Shown here: positions 8,551-17,499 of the stretch, piece by piece
Position numbering within the stretch: position 1 is the stretch's first letter
Layout: every line of letters starts with the position of its first letter
From: Verrucomicrobiota bacterium
Lineage (GTDB): Bacteria > Verrucomicrobiota > Verrucomicrobiia > Limisphaerales > JACRJZ01
Reading direction: 5' to 3'
Assembly (NCBI GenBank): GCA_016219875.1
Contig: JACRJZ010000091.1
Location: 124,001 to 188,000 of the forward strand
Length of the DNA stretch: 64,000 nt
Notes under the pieces: model-generated
Database searches by the model: none
The model's input: only the letters and a program-made list of their open reading frames with translations
Told to the model about the DNA's origin: nothing
Position numbers and translations under genes: made by a program

Positions 8551-11500
8551 ATGAGCGAACTCATCGGCAACTACCTCCGAAGAATCGAAGCCGCCCATCG
8601 GCTTGGCAATGACACCGAGCACACCCACAGGCCGGCGCTTCAGGCGTTGCTGGAAGCGCTCAACGATCGGGTCGCTGTCACCAACGAGCCGAAGCGCGTT
8701 TCCTGCGGCGCTCCGGACTTGGTGGCCACACGCAAGAACGACACCTTGGTTCTTGGCCATGTCGAAGCCAAAGACATCGACACTTCGCTGAACGAGGCCG
8801 CCAAGTCCGAGCAGGTCAAGCTGCGCTACCTGCCGGCGCTCCCGAACTTCCTGCTCACCGACTACTTGGAATTCCGGTGGTTTGTGAACGGCGAACTGCG
8901 TGACAAGTTCCGCCTCGCCGAAACCAAGCCGAACGGCTCGCTGGTTCCCGATCCCGCCACCCACGCCCATGCCGAGAAGGTGCTGGGGGAATTCCTGGCC
9001 CGCGATCCTCTCCGCATCGAAGGCGCTGAGGAACTGGCCCGGCGCCTAGCCCGTCTCACGCACCTGATCCGCGACGCCATCGTGGCCGCGTTCCACACTG
9101 GCAACGCCTCGGAGCTTCTGACCGGTTGGCGGACGGTTTTCGCTCAGACGCTCCTGCCCGAGCTTGCCGACAAGGGAAAGGAGGCCGAGTTCGCGGACAT
9201 GTTTGCGCAGACTGTGGCCTACGGCTTGTTCTCCGCCCGCGCCCTCACCAGTGCCAGCAGCCGATTCACGCTGGCCGAGGCTGCCAAGCTCATTCCGAAG
9301 ACCAACCCCTTCCTCCGGGATTTCTTCGACCTCATCACCGGCCCGAAGCTCGACGACGAACCGTTCGTGGGCTTTGTGCAGGACGTCGTCACGCTGCTCG
9401 ATTGCGCGAACATGGGCGCGATCTTGGAGGATTTCGGGAAAGGCATGGGCGCGGGCCGGCGGCGTGATCCAGTGGTCCACTTCTACGAAACGTTTCTCTC
9501 CGCCTACGACCCCAAACTGCGCGAATTGCGCGGTGTCTATTACACGCCGGAGCCGGTCGTCTCCTACATCGTCGAAAGCATTGACTGGCTGCTGCGAGAG
9601 AAATTTGGGCTGAGAGACGGGCTTGCCGACAAAGCGAAGATCACCGTCCAACACGAGGAAGGCGGCAAGACCATCGTCGAAGAATCGCACCGTGTGCTGG
9701 TTCTCGATCCGGCCACCGGCACGGGCACGTTCCTCTTTGAAGTCGTCGAGCACATCCGCGAGCGATTTGAAAAGAAGCACCAAGCTGGCCTCTGGCCCGC
9801 TTACGTCCACGAGCATTTGCTGCCGCGCCTCTTCGGCTTCGAACTGCTCATGGCGCCCTACGCGGTCGCGCACTTCAAGTTAGGCTTGGAACTCAGCGCC
9901 AGGCACCTGCCCGAACTCTGGCGCGCCAACTGGGCCTACCAATTCCGTCCGGATGAGCGCGTCAACATCTACCTCACGAACACGCTGGAAGACGTGGAGC
10001 GCGTGGCCCAGCAGCTTGGCCCTCTGTCCATCATCAGTCGCGAAGCCAACGAAGCCACCGCCGTCAAGAAGCATCGACCCGTGCTCGTCGTGCTCGGCAA
10101 CCCGCCCTACTCGAACTTTGGCCGCCAGAACCGCAACGAGTTCATTCTCGGCCTGCTCGACGATTACAAGCGCGGTCTGCGGGAGAAGAAGCTCAACCTC
10201 GACGACGACTTCATCAAATTCCTCCGCTGGGCGCACGACCGCATCGAGCGCACCGGCCAGGGCGTCATCGGCTTCATCACCAACAACGTCTATCTCGACG
10301 GCCTTACCCACCGGCGGATGCGCGAGAGCCTGCTGGAAACCTTCGACGAGATTCACATTCTCAACCTCCACGGCTCCGCCAAGAAACAGGAGACCGCGCC
10401 GGACGGAAGCAAGGACGACAACGTCTTCGACATCACGGTGGGCGTGGCCATCGCGTTGTTCGTGAAGCTGCCGCCGGACAAGCCGACCTCGCGCAAAGAC
10501 GCGAAAGGCGCGAAGACCAAGAAACCGCTCGCCACCGTCCACCACGCCGACCTCTGGGGCCTGCGGAAACACAAATACGACTGGCTCAGCCGAAACAACG
10601 CTACGACGACCACGTGGAAGGTCTTCCAGCCGAATTCGCCGGATTTCAACTTCAAACCGCGCAACGCGCAGCACGAGGGGGAGTGGAACGTGGCTTGGAG
10701 CATCCACGACGTTTTTCCGGTCAACAACAACGGCGTAAAGACCGACCGGGACGAACTCTTCTTCGACTTCGACCGAAAAGAACTGGAAAAGCGGATGACG
10801 ACGTTCTTCTCAGAAAATCCGCCGGCCACTTTCCTCCAGCATTACCGCGTCGAGGACTCCAGCAGCTATGACATCGAGACGCGGCGGCGAGAACGGAAGT
10901 TTTCGACGAAAGCAATCCAACGGTGTCTTTACCGGCCATTCGACTTCCGCTGGCTTTACTACGACGTGGGATTGACGAGCCGTCCGGCTGAGAAAGTGAC
11001 GAGGCATCTTCTGGCAGGCGAAAACATTGGCGTCATCACAACTCGCCAGACGAAGGAAGAGTTTGGGATACTTGCCACCAGCCTCATTGCCGGTCACAAG
11101 TCTTGTGCCGCCTACGACATCAACACCATCTTCCCGCTCTACCTCTATCCGAACGGTGAAACAGAAATGCAGGGCGAACTCGTTCCGCATGAAAATGGCC
11201 GTCGCCCCAACCTTGATGCCGAATTCGTGCGGCAGTTCGAGCAATCGCTGGGGCTGACGTTTGTTCCCGACGGACGCGGCAACCTCAAGAAGACCTTCGG
11301 CCCGGAGGACATTTTCCATTACGCCTACGCCATCTTCCACGCGCCGAGCTACCGCGAGCGTTACGCCGAGTTCCTCAAGTGCGATTTCCCGCGCGTGCCG
11401 GTTGTGAGCGACCTGACTCTGTTTCGTAGGCTCTGCCAGTGTGGGCATAGGCTGGCCGATCTGCACACGATGCGTGAGGCGGGACCGGACACAATTCCCT

Positions 11501-11901
11501 TCGACGTCACCGGCGACAACGTGGTCGAGCAGGTTGTGTACGTTCCACCCAAGATTGCCCGGAGTGGGGAGGCGAAAGCACGCGCCGTCCGCCAAGCCGA
11601 GCTGTCCGCCGAACTGTCGAACGAGGAGACTGAGCGGCCTTCACTGCCAGCCGGCCCGAGTGGTCGGGTCTATATCAACGCGAAGCAGTACTTCGAGGGC
11701 ATCACGCCGGTGGTCTGGCAGTTCCGCCTCGGCGGTTACCAGGTTTGCGAGAAATGGCTCAAGGACCGCAAAGGCCGCGTCTTGACCCACGACGACATCG
11801 AGCACTACCAGCGCACCGTCAGCGCCTTGGCCGAGACGCGCACCCTGATGGCCCAGATTGAATCCCTCATCGCGGATCACGGCGGGTGGCCTTTGCGGTA
11901 G
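8551..11901 (+). CDS. Single-chain type ISP/IIG-like restriction-modification enzyme (N6-adenine methylase)
   Basis: 1116 residues from the ATG at 8551; a TTG at 8497 is in frame but gives no family sequence. The N-terminal region has EHTHRPALQALLEAL, then APD at 54-56 and VEAK at 71-74, a PD-x(15)-ExK nuclease core. A helical part follows. Methylase motif I (LDPATGTGTFL) is near residue 385 and motif IV, NPPY, near 517. The C-terminal third should be the target-recognition region. There is no helicase/translocase domain, so it is shorter than classical type ISP enzymes (about 1500) and fits an IIG/IIL-like layout that both cleaves and methylates. No separate specificity or methylase gene is nearby. 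It stands alone between the carbohydrate group and the flagellar operon, a typical position for an acquired defence gene. Confidence 0.85.
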   Translation: MSELIGNYLRRIEAAHRLGNDTEHTHRPALQALLEALNDRVAVTNEPKRVSCGAPDLVATRKNDTLVLGHVEAKDIDTSLNEAAKSEQVKLRYLPALPNFLLTDYLEFRWFVNGELRDKFRLAETKPNGSLVPDPATHAHAEKVLGEFLARDPLRIEGAEELARRLARLTHLIRDAIVAAFHTGNASELLTGWRTVFAQTLLPELADKGKEAEFADMFAQTVAYGLFSARALTSASSRFTLAEAAKLIPKTNPFLRDFFDLITGPKLDDEPFVGFVQDVVTLLDCANMGAILEDFGKGMGAGRRRDPVVHFYETFLSAYDPKLRELRGVYYTPEPVVSYIVESIDWLLREKFGLRDGLADKAKITVQHEEGGKTIVEESHRVLVLDPATGTGTFLFEVVEHIRERFEKKHQAGLWPAYVHEHLLPRLFGFELLMAPYAVAHFKLGLELSARHLPELWRANWAYQFRPDERVNIYLTNTLEDVERVAQQLGPLSIISREANEATAVKKHRPVLVVLGNPPYSNFGRQNRNEFILGLLDDYKRGLREKKLNLDDDFIKFLRWAHDRIERTGQGVIGFITNNVYLDGLTHRRMRESLLETFDEIHILNLHGSAKKQETAPDGSKDDNVFDITVGVAIALFVKLPPDKPTSRKDAKGAKTKKPLATVHHADLWGLRKHKYDWLSRNNATTTTWKVFQPNSPDFNFKPRNAQHEGEWNVAWSIHDVFPVNNNGVKTDRDELFFDFDRKELEKRMTTFFSENPPATFLQHYRVEDSSSYDIETRRRERKFSTKAIQRCLYRPFDFRWLYYDVGLTSRPAEKVTRHLLAGENIGVITTRQTKEEFGILATSLIAGHKSCAAYDINTIFPLYLYPNGETEMQGELVPHENGRRPNLDAEFVRQFEQSLGLTFVPDGRGNLKKTFGPEDIFHYAYAIFHAPSYRERYAEFLKCDFPRVPVVSDLTLFRRLCQCGHRLADLHTMREAGPDTIPFDVTGDNVVEQVVYVPPKIARSGEAKARAVRQAELSAELSNEETERPSLPAGPSGRVYINAKQYFEGITPVVWQFRLGGYQVCEKWLKDRKGRVLTHDDIEHYQRTVSALAETRTLMAQIESLIADHGGWPLR

Positions 11902-11963
11902 CCCAGGCCTGGCATTTCGGCCATCGAACCGTGGCCGCTGGCGGTGTCTTGCACGGATTCCAA

Positions 11964-12094
11964 CCCGCATTTCTCACCACGCGCACGAAACGCCGACAGG
12001 GTGCATCGCCGGTTTCCAACCGGCTTAGGACGTTCAGAGACGCAAGACCGGCTGCAAACCGGCGCTCCAACAAAGGGGTGGTGAGAAATGCGGG
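11964..12094. repeat. Composite palindrome with 17-nt outer arms (spacer 11902-12277)
   Basis: The outer arms are cccgcatttctcaccac (11964-11980) and its exact reverse complement (12078-12094). Inside are shorter pairs built on gccggtttccaaccggc and gaccggctgcaaaccggcg. The rest of the 376-nt spacer (12095-12277) holds no gene I can support; it must carry the promoter of the flagellar operon, but no promoter could be assigned with confidence. Confidence 0.8.
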
Positions 12095-12277
12095 CGAGGC
12101 CACTGCTTGACCCACCCAACCTGCACAATTGTCGTCCGGCTTTCGGCAGCGTTGCGGCTGGTCCCCCCAGCAAATTCTTCCCGGCAGCTTTTGCCCAAAG
12201 CGGGTCTGCTCCACCGGAAAATCGGGCAAAACGGGCCAGTTCGGCGCTGGCATATCCGCTGCTGAGCATCTGCGCGG

Positions 12278-13012
12278 ATGAACGTGAGTCTCTATCAGGC
12301 TGCGGCCGCGATGAACGCCAACACCCGTTGGCAGGAGATCATTACCCAGAACCTGAACAGCGGCTCCACGACCGCCTACAAGAAGCAGGATATCTCTTTC
12401 GCTGCCATTCAAGCCGGCCACTCGCTGAGCCAGACGGGCGGGGCGGCCTTCATGCCGCGCGCCACCGCCAGCACCAACTTCGGCCAGGGCGACGTGACCC
12501 CCACGGGCAACGCCACCGACTTCGCCATTGATGGATCGGGTTTCGTGGAGATCGAGTTCCCGAACGGCACCAGGGCTTACACGCGCGGCGGCGGATTTCG
12601 GTTGAACACGGACGGCGACTTGGTCACGGCCCAAGGCTACACGATCATGGGTGACCGAGGGCCAATTCGCCTGAATCCCAAGGACCAATCCTTCACCGTC
12701 GATCCCGACGGCCAGGTCCGTCAGGGGGGCGAAACCAAAGGCCAGATCAACCTGGTCGAGTTCAATCACCCGCGGCTCCTGACGCCCATCGGCGCCGGCA
12801 CCTTCCTGGCGAACAACCCGGCCCTGGTCCAGAGTCCAGCCGCCGACGCCACGTTGCTGCAAGGCTCCGTGGAAGGCAGCAACGCCTCGGCCCTGGTGGA
12901 AATGGCGAACTTGGTCACGTCCATGCGGCACTTCGAGGCCAACCAGCGCGTCCTGACCTCGGAGGACGAGCGAATGGGCCGCGTCATCAACGCCCTGGGC
13001 AGCCCGACGTGA
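12278..13012 (+). CDS. flgF: Flagellar basal-body rod protein FlgF
   Basis: 244 residues. The N-terminus MNVSLYQAAAAMNANTRWQE and the following QNLNSGSTTAYKKQD are the rod/hook family amphipathic N-helix. The centre has the D1-type segment FAIDGSGFVEIEFPNGTRAYTRGGGF, and the C-terminus ANQRVLTSEDERMGRVINALG is the partner helix. FlgF and FlgG look alike; this copy comes first and is shorter than the second, which is a canonical FlgG, so FlgF is the better assignment. It forms part of the proximal rod and is exported by the flagellar type III apparatus without a cleavable signal. It is the first gene of the flg operon on the plus strand. Confidence 0.88.
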   Translation: MNVSLYQAAAAMNANTRWQEIITQNLNSGSTTAYKKQDISFAAIQAGHSLSQTGGAAFMPRATASTNFGQGDVTPTGNATDFAIDGSGFVEIEFPNGTRAYTRGGGFRLNTDGDLVTAQGYTIMGDRGPIRLNPKDQSFTVDPDGQVRQGGETKGQINLVEFNHPRLLTPIGAGTFLANNPALVQSPAADATLLQGSVEGSNASALVEMANLVTSMRHFEANQRVLTSEDERMGRVINALGSPT

Positions 13013-13105
13013 ACATGAGTGCCTCGCTCCCACTCGGTCGCTCGACCCAGGCCCGGCCCGCGGTGCCGTCTTCTCTTCGCCGTTCCCACCTTTCCTCCTG
13101 ATCAC

Positions 13106-13888
13106 ATGCTTCGCGCGCTCTACAACTCCGCCGCCGGGATGCAGGCCCAGCAATCCAATCTCGACGTCATCTCGAACAACCTCGCCAACGTCAACACCAC
13201 CGGGTTCAAGAAGAGCAAGATCGAGTTCCAGGACATGCTCTACCAAACCACGCGCACTTCGGGCGCGGAGCTGGGGGCCGGCAACCAGCTTCCCACCGGA
13301 ATCCAGATTGGCCACGGCTCCCGTCTGGTCGCCACGCCCAAGATTTTTACCCACGGCGAGATCACCCAGACCGGCTCCCCTCTGGACGTGGCCATTGAGG
13401 GCGACGGCTTTTTCGAGGTGCAACTCCCGAACGGCACCCGCGCCTATACTCGCGACGGGGCGTTCAAGACCAACAAGGACGGCCTCATCACCACCAGCGA
13501 CGGCCTGCCTCTCCAGGGCGGCTGGCAACCCGTGCCGGCGGGCACCACGTCCATCACGATCTCCTCGAGCGGTGAAGTCACCTACGACGGCGCCAACGGC
13601 CCTACGAACTTCCGCGTCCAACTGGTCCGCTTCAACAATCCGGCCGGCTTGGACGCCCTTGGACGCAACCTCTACCGCGAAACCCAGGCTTCCGGCACCG
13701 CGGAAATGGGCAATCCCGGCGAAAACGGTTTCGGCGAGTTGGCCCAGAGCGCCCTCGAAATGTCGAACGTCAAAGTCGTTGAGGAAATGGTCAACCTCAT
13801 CGTCGCCCAGCGCGCCTACGAAGTGAACGCCAAGGCCGTGCAGGCGTCGGACGAGATGATGCAGCAGAGCAACAACATGAAACGGTAA
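13106..13888 (+). CDS. flgG: Flagellar distal rod protein FlgG
   Basis: 260 residues from the ATG at 13106, exactly the usual FlgG length; the frame is open 29 codons upstream but that part is not family-like. N-terminus MLRALYNSAAGMQAQQSNLD with NNLANVNTTGFKKSK, centre DVAIEGDGFFEVQLPNGTRA, C-terminus EEMVNLIVAQRAYEVNAKAVQASDEM, all diagnostic for FlgG. It builds the distal rod that passes through the P and L rings. The stop codon TAA shares its last A with the flgA start (taatg), so translation is coupled. An in-frame Met upstream is rejected on homology grounds. Confidence 0.95.
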   Translation: MLRALYNSAAGMQAQQSNLDVISNNLANVNTTGFKKSKIEFQDMLYQTTRTSGAELGAGNQLPTGIQIGHGSRLVATPKIFTHGEITQTGSPLDVAIEGDGFFEVQLPNGTRAYTRDGAFKTNKDGLITTSDGLPLQGGWQPVPAGTTSITISSSGEVTYDGANGPTNFRVQLVRFNNPAGLDALGRNLYRETQASGTAEMGNPGENGFGELAQSALEMSNVKVVEEMVNLIVAQRAYEVNAKAVQASDEMMQQSNNMKR

Positions 13889-14853
13889 TGACGCGCTCGC
13901 TGTTCACCTCTCTCACAGTTCTCCTCCTCGCCATAGGCGGAGGGTTCGGTTCGCGCGCCCGCGCTACGGAACCCTCCGCTCTCCTCTTGCGCGCCAGCGC
14001 CCAGGTGGACAGCGAAGGCGTGTTCCTCAACCATCTCGTCGCCGCGGCCTCCAACGCTCCCTTGCCCGCGTTGCGTCTGACGAACGCGCCGCTTTTCGGC
14101 CAAGTGCTGACTCTCAGCCGCGCCCAGGTCGCCGGCTGGATCGCCCAACTCGCGCCGGAATGGGCCACGACCAACTTCACGGGGCCGGCCTCCATCCGCA
14201 TCACCCGCCGCGCCCGCGCGTTTGCCGAATCCGACCTGCTCACGCTTTTGACCCAGACCTTGCAGCGTGATCACGTCAAAGACCGCGGCGAACTCGAACT
14301 CCGTCTGGTCCGGCCCTGGACCGCGCTCAGCCTGCCGGATGAACCCATCACCATGCGCCTCCTCGATCTGCCCACCGCCGGAGTGTCGCCGATGTTCATC
14401 GTGCGCTTCGAACTTCGGGCCGGCAACGAACTGCTCGGCGCCTGGCAGTCCGCCGCCCAGGCGCGCGTCTTCCGCGAAGTGCTGGTCGCCCGCGTGACCC
14501 TCAAACGGGGCGACACGATGCGCGAGGACGACTTCGCCCGCGAACGCCGCGATCTGCTGGCCATGCGCGATCCGGTCTTTGAAATGCCCGGCGGCGAATT
14601 TGCTTACGAGATGGCCGACGGCCTCCAAGCCGGCGCTCCGGCTGCACTGCGGTCGTTCCGCCTCAAGCCGCTTCTCCATCGTGGCCAGAGCGCGGATGCT
14701 TTGGTCCAGGACGGCGCCCTCTCCGTGACCATGAAGGTCGAAGTGCTCGAAGACGGCGCGCCCGGCCAACTCGTGCGCGCCCGCAACCCCCAATCCAAAC
14801 GCGAAGTGCGTGGAAAGGTCCTCAATGAACAAACCCTCCTCATTCCTTTGTGA
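13888..14853 (+). CDS. flgA: Flagellar P-ring assembly chaperone FlgA
   Basis: 321 residues, with an N-terminal signal peptide (MTRSLFTSLTVLLLAIGGGFG). The C-terminal half has the SAF-type segment VARVTLKRGDTMREDDFARER. It ends with LSVTMKVEVLEDGAPGQLVRARNPQSKREVRGKV, the conserved FlgA tail. The protein is somewhat longer than enterobacterial FlgA because of a 130-residue N-terminal region. In the periplasm FlgA binds FlgI and promotes P-ring assembly around the rod. Its place between flgG and flgH-flgI agrees. The end overlaps the flgH start by 29 nt, so the two are translationally coupled. Confidence 0.88.
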   Translation: MTRSLFTSLTVLLLAIGGGFGSRARATEPSALLLRASAQVDSEGVFLNHLVAAASNAPLPALRLTNAPLFGQVLTLSRAQVAGWIAQLAPEWATTNFTGPASIRITRRARAFAESDLLTLLTQTLQRDHVKDRGELELRLVRPWTALSLPDEPITMRLLDLPTAGVSPMFIVRFELRAGNELLGAWQSAAQARVFREVLVARVTLKRGDTMREDDFARERRDLLAMRDPVFEMPGGEFAYEMADGLQAGAPAALRSFRLKPLLHRGQSADALVQDGALSVTMKVEVLEDGAPGQLVRARNPQSKREVRGKVLNEQTLLIPL

Positions 14854-15511
14854 ACCCGGCGAAGAGCCGCGCGAAATCAGCGTCCGCGAAGAGCGGATTT
14901 GCGGGACGCTCATCCTGATCGCGCTGGCCTTGCTGCTCTATCCCATCGCGCTGATGGCGGACTCGCTCTGGCGCGATGACGTGGCCAAGCCGATGTTCGC
15001 CGACAAGCGCGCCGTCAACGTGGGCGACATCATCACCATCGTGGTCCAGGAGAACACCACCACCTCCAAAGACAACAACACGAAAACCTCCAAGCAGAAC
15101 GGCATGGACGCCAGCATCAGCTCGTTCCTCTACAGCCCCGCCGCCAGCGGTCTGTTGACCAAGGGTGGCACTTTGCCGGCGCTGAAATGGAACAACAAAA
15201 ACGAGTTCACAGGCGGCGGCGCGATCAACAACTCCGAGAAGATCGTCGCCCGCATTGCCGCGCGGGTTGTGGATGTCCTCCCGAACCGCAACCTGGTCAT
15301 CGAGGGCCAGCGCGAAACCGCGTTCGGCGGAGAGAACCAGACCCTGGTTCTGCGAGGCGTCATCCGCAGCGAAGACGTCGCCGCCAACAACACGATCTAT
15401 AGCTACAACATCGCCGACGCCACCATCCGCATCGTGAGCAAGGGCACCATCACCGACTCGCAGAAGAAAGGTTGGGCCATGAAACTGTGGGACAAAATCA
15501 GCCCGTTCTGA
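14825..15511 (+). CDS. flgH: Flagellar L-ring protein FlgH
   Basis: 228 residues from the ATG at 14825, which overlaps the flgA end; an in-frame Met 5 codons earlier is possible. FlgH signatures: VGDIITIVVQENTTTSKDNN (the conserved VGDI-V-x-E segment), ARVVDVLPNRNLVIEGQRE and LRGVIRSEDVAANNTI, followed by DATIRIVSKGTI near the end. FlgH forms the outer-membrane L ring. The hydrophobic segment TLILIALALLLYPIALMA at residues 23-40 ends in ADSLW with no lipobox Cys, whereas many FlgH proteins are lipoproteins. Here membrane association would have to be by other means. An outer-membrane ring predicts a diderm cell. Confidence 0.92.
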   Translation: MNKPSSFLCEPGEEPREISVREERICGTLILIALALLLYPIALMADSLWRDDVAKPMFADKRAVNVGDIITIVVQENTTTSKDNNTKTSKQNGMDASISSFLYSPAASGLLTKGGTLPALKWNNKNEFTGGGAINNSEKIVARIAARVVDVLPNRNLVIEGQRETAFGGENQTLVLRGVIRSEDVAANNTIYSYNIADATIRIVSKGTITDSQKKGWAMKLWDKISPF

Positions 15512-15514
15512 GTT

Positions 15515-16882
15515 GTGACGACGACTTCAAGCCTTCCTCGGACCCAGAGCGCGGACACTTCAGTCCGCGCGACCGCGCTTCATGGCATTCCCACCGTAGC
15601 GCAGATTCTCCGATCTGCCGCAGCGCCGGTTCTCCAACCGGCGGACGGCGAGAGCGGCAAAGCGGGCCGGGAGTTGCAGCGCCCTGCCGGCTGGAAAGCC
15701 GTCGAGACAGCAGGTCGGAAAACCTGCGCTACGAGGCATTGCGGGCCGGAGCTTGATGCAGCCCCGATCCGCGCATCCGCGCTTCGTTCCCTGCTGGCCC
15801 TCGCGCTCATTGCTTTGCTGAACTTTCAGGCTCCCGCCGCAGGCATCCGCATTCGCGATCTCGTCATGGTGGCCGGCGCGCGGGACAACCAGCTTGTCGG
15901 CTACGGCCTCGTCGTCGGCTTGGCCGGGGACGGCGACAAGGATCCGGTCTATACCAAACAGACCATCGCCAACTTGCTTCAGCGGTACGACATCAACGTC
16001 CCGGCGAGCACCCTGTCCGCCAAGAACGTCGCCGTCGTCATCGTCACGGCGGACATCGGCGCGTTCGTCAAGTCCGGTCAGCGCCTCGACATCACGGTCG
16101 CGTCCATGGGCGACGCCAAGTCCCTGCAAGGCGGCGTGCTGTTGCAGACCCCCTTGGTGGGCGCGGACAACAAAGTCTATGCCGTCGCCCAAGGCCCCTT
16201 GGCCGTGGGCGGCTTCAGCGTCGGCACGGGCGGTGGCGGCGGCGCCACCGTTACCAAGAACCACCCCACCACGGCCCAGATCATCGGCGGCGCGCTTGTC
16301 GAAAGAGAGATTCCCGCCACGATTGTCCGCGACAACACGATGGAACTGTTGCTGCGCGATCCGAGCTTCACCTCCGCGGCGCGCATCGCCGTGGCGGTCA
16401 ATGAGATGTTCCCTGGCGTGGCCAGCGCGATCGATTCCAGCACCGTGCGGCTGCATCTGCCGCCGGGCATGACCGGGACGCCGGTCGATTTCCTGGCCCG
16501 CGTCGAAGGCATCGAAGTCACGCCGGACACCCCGGCGCGCATCATCATCAACGAGCGCACGGGCACCATCGTGGCCACGTCGCGCATCCGCATCTCCAAC
16601 TGCGCCGTGTCCCACGGGAACATCACCATCAACGTGGCCTCGACGCTGGATGTCTCGCAGCCGAATCCGCTCAGCAATACCGGCAGCACGGTCGTGACGC
16701 CGCGCACGAGCACTGACGTGACTGAGAGTAAATCCAGGCTCGTGGCCTTGCCCGACCTGCCGACGGTGGAGAAAGTCGCGTCCGCCCTGAACTCGCTCGG
16801 CGTCAGCCCGCGCGACATGATGGCCATCTTCCAGGCCATGCGCCAGGCCGGTGCGTTGCAGGCCGAACTCCTCATCCGTTGA
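15515..16882 (+). CDS. flgI: Flagellar P-ring protein FlgI, start disturbed (possible 1-nt frameshift)
   Basis: The mature part, from GIRIRDLV onward (about 346 residues), is canonical FlgI: VGYGLVVGLAGDGDKD, then a long ring domain, ARIIINERTGTIVA, and LNSLGVSPRDMMAIFQAMRQAGAL at the end. The signal segment LRSLLALALIALLNFQAPAA precedes it, but no ATG in this frame starts it. The longest frame starts at GTG 15515, directly after flgH, and would put about 80 repeat-derived residues ahead of the signal; TTG 15674 is another choice. The ATG at 15756 has a GGAG site 5 nt upstream but lies in another frame. One extra C in the CCCC run at 15762-15765 would join it to the signal as MQPPIRASALRSLLAL. 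FlgI forms the periplasmic P ring. Confidence 0.88.
   Translation: MTTTSSLPRTQSADTSVRATALHGIPTVAQILRSAAAPVLQPADGESGKAGRELQRPAGWKAVETAGRKTCATRHCGPELDAAPIRASALRSLLALALIALLNFQAPAAGIRIRDLVMVAGARDNQLVGYGLVVGLAGDGDKDPVYTKQTIANLLQRYDINVPASTLSAKNVAVVIVTADIGAFVKSGQRLDITVASMGDAKSLQGGVLLQTPLVGADNKVYAVAQGPLAVGGFSVGTGGGGGATVTKNHPTTAQIIGGALVEREIPATIVRDNTMELLLRDPSFTSAARIAVAVNEMFPGVASAIDSSTVRLHLPPGMTGTPVDFLARVEGIEVTPDTPARIIINERTGTIVATSRIRISNCAVSHGNITINVASTLDVSQPNPLSNTGSTVVTPRTSTDVTESKSRLVALPDLPTVEKVASALNSLGVSPRDMMAIFQAMRQAGALQAELLIR
15596..15732. repeat. Family C palindromic element at the 5' end of flgI
   Basis: Outer arms gtagcgcagattctccgatc (15596 on) and its imperfect reverse complement ending gcgctac at 15732; 19 of 23 positions pair. 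Internal pairs include gccggttctccaaccggc and the ccggctggaaagcc phrase. The same phrase family occupies 3417-3557. The element lies between flgH and the FlgI signal-peptide codons and leaves the downstream reading frame without an obvious start. Confidence 0.75.
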
Positions 16883-16884
16883 AC

Positions 16885-17499
16885 ATGGAATTCCACGGCG
16901 CCACCGCTCTCCTGCCCGTTCCCGCGACCCGCTCCGGTGGCGCGGCGGTGCGCACCGGGCCGGTCCATTTTCGGGAGATGAACTTCCACGGCGCCTCAGC
17001 CCTTCAGCCCAAGGCGAATTTCCAGGCGGTCCTCGACTCCACGCAGAAGCAAGCCGGCGCCAAGACTTCAATGCTTGCGGTCCCCAGGAGGAGCGTGACG
17101 ACCCTGGCCGCGCCCAAGGCGAACACGCGCTATTCCGCCGACGCGAAGACGGCTCCGGCTTCCGCCACCGCCGACAAGCGCGTGACGCGCGCTGCCGACT
17201 TGCCGCCGGAGAAGCTGGCCTACGTCAAGAATCTCTCCGAAGCCGAGAAAGTCTCCGTCGCCAGCCGGCATTTCGAGGCCATGATGCTGCGGCAGGTGCT
17301 GGCCAACGCGCACAAGCCCGTCATTCAGTCCAGCCTGACGAGCAACTCTGCCACCGCCTCGATCTACCGCGACATGGTGACGAGCAATCTGGCTGACGCC
17401 ATGGCCAAGTCCGGCGGGTTCGGCCTGGGCAAAGTCTTCGAGCAACAGCTTCAGAAACAGGTCCGTTCTCCTGCGGCCCCGGCCGCGCCGAAATCATGA
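16885..17499 (+). CDS. flgJ: Rod-binding protein FlgJ, N-terminal-domain type
   Basis: 204 residues from the ATG at 16885, 2 nt after the flgI stop. The C-terminal 90 residues carry the rod-binding domain (PF10135): VASRHFEAMMLRQVLANAHK followed by SNSATASIYRDMVTSNLADAMAKSGGFGLGKVF. There is no muramidase domain, so unlike enterobacterial FlgJ it cannot itself cut peptidoglycan; another hydrolase would be needed, a common state outside gamma- and betaproteobacteria. The first 110 residues are Ala/Pro-rich linker with no motif I recognise. It caps the growing rod. The last 4 nt overlap the start of the next gene. Confidence 0.85.
   Translation: MEFHGATALLPVPATRSGGAAVRTGPVHFREMNFHGASALQPKANFQAVLDSTQKQAGAKTSMLAVPRRSVTTLAAPKANTRYSADAKTAPASATADKRVTRAADLPPEKLAYVKNLSEAEKVSVASRHFEAMMLRQVLANAHKPVIQSSLTSNSATASIYRDMVTSNLADAMAKSGGFGLGKVFEQQLQKQVRSPAAPAAPKS

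Noticed and set aside
12248..12263. Sigma-54-like element tggcatatccgctgct with correct GG/GC spacing before flgF
   Set aside because: It would place the transcription start about 4 nt before the flgF ATG, leaving no room for a ribosome site, and the -12 part deviates from the consensus.
11867..13621. Long minus-strand open frame of 584 codons opposite flgF/flgG
   Set aside because: The high GC content produces long antisense frames; its sequence is Arg/Val/Gly-rich without family resemblance and the plus strand codes for FlgF and FlgG.
13888..14853. Alternative reading of flgA as an SAF-domain pilus protein (CpaB)
   Set aside because: Position between flgG and flgH and the FlgA-type tail decide for the flagellar chaperone.
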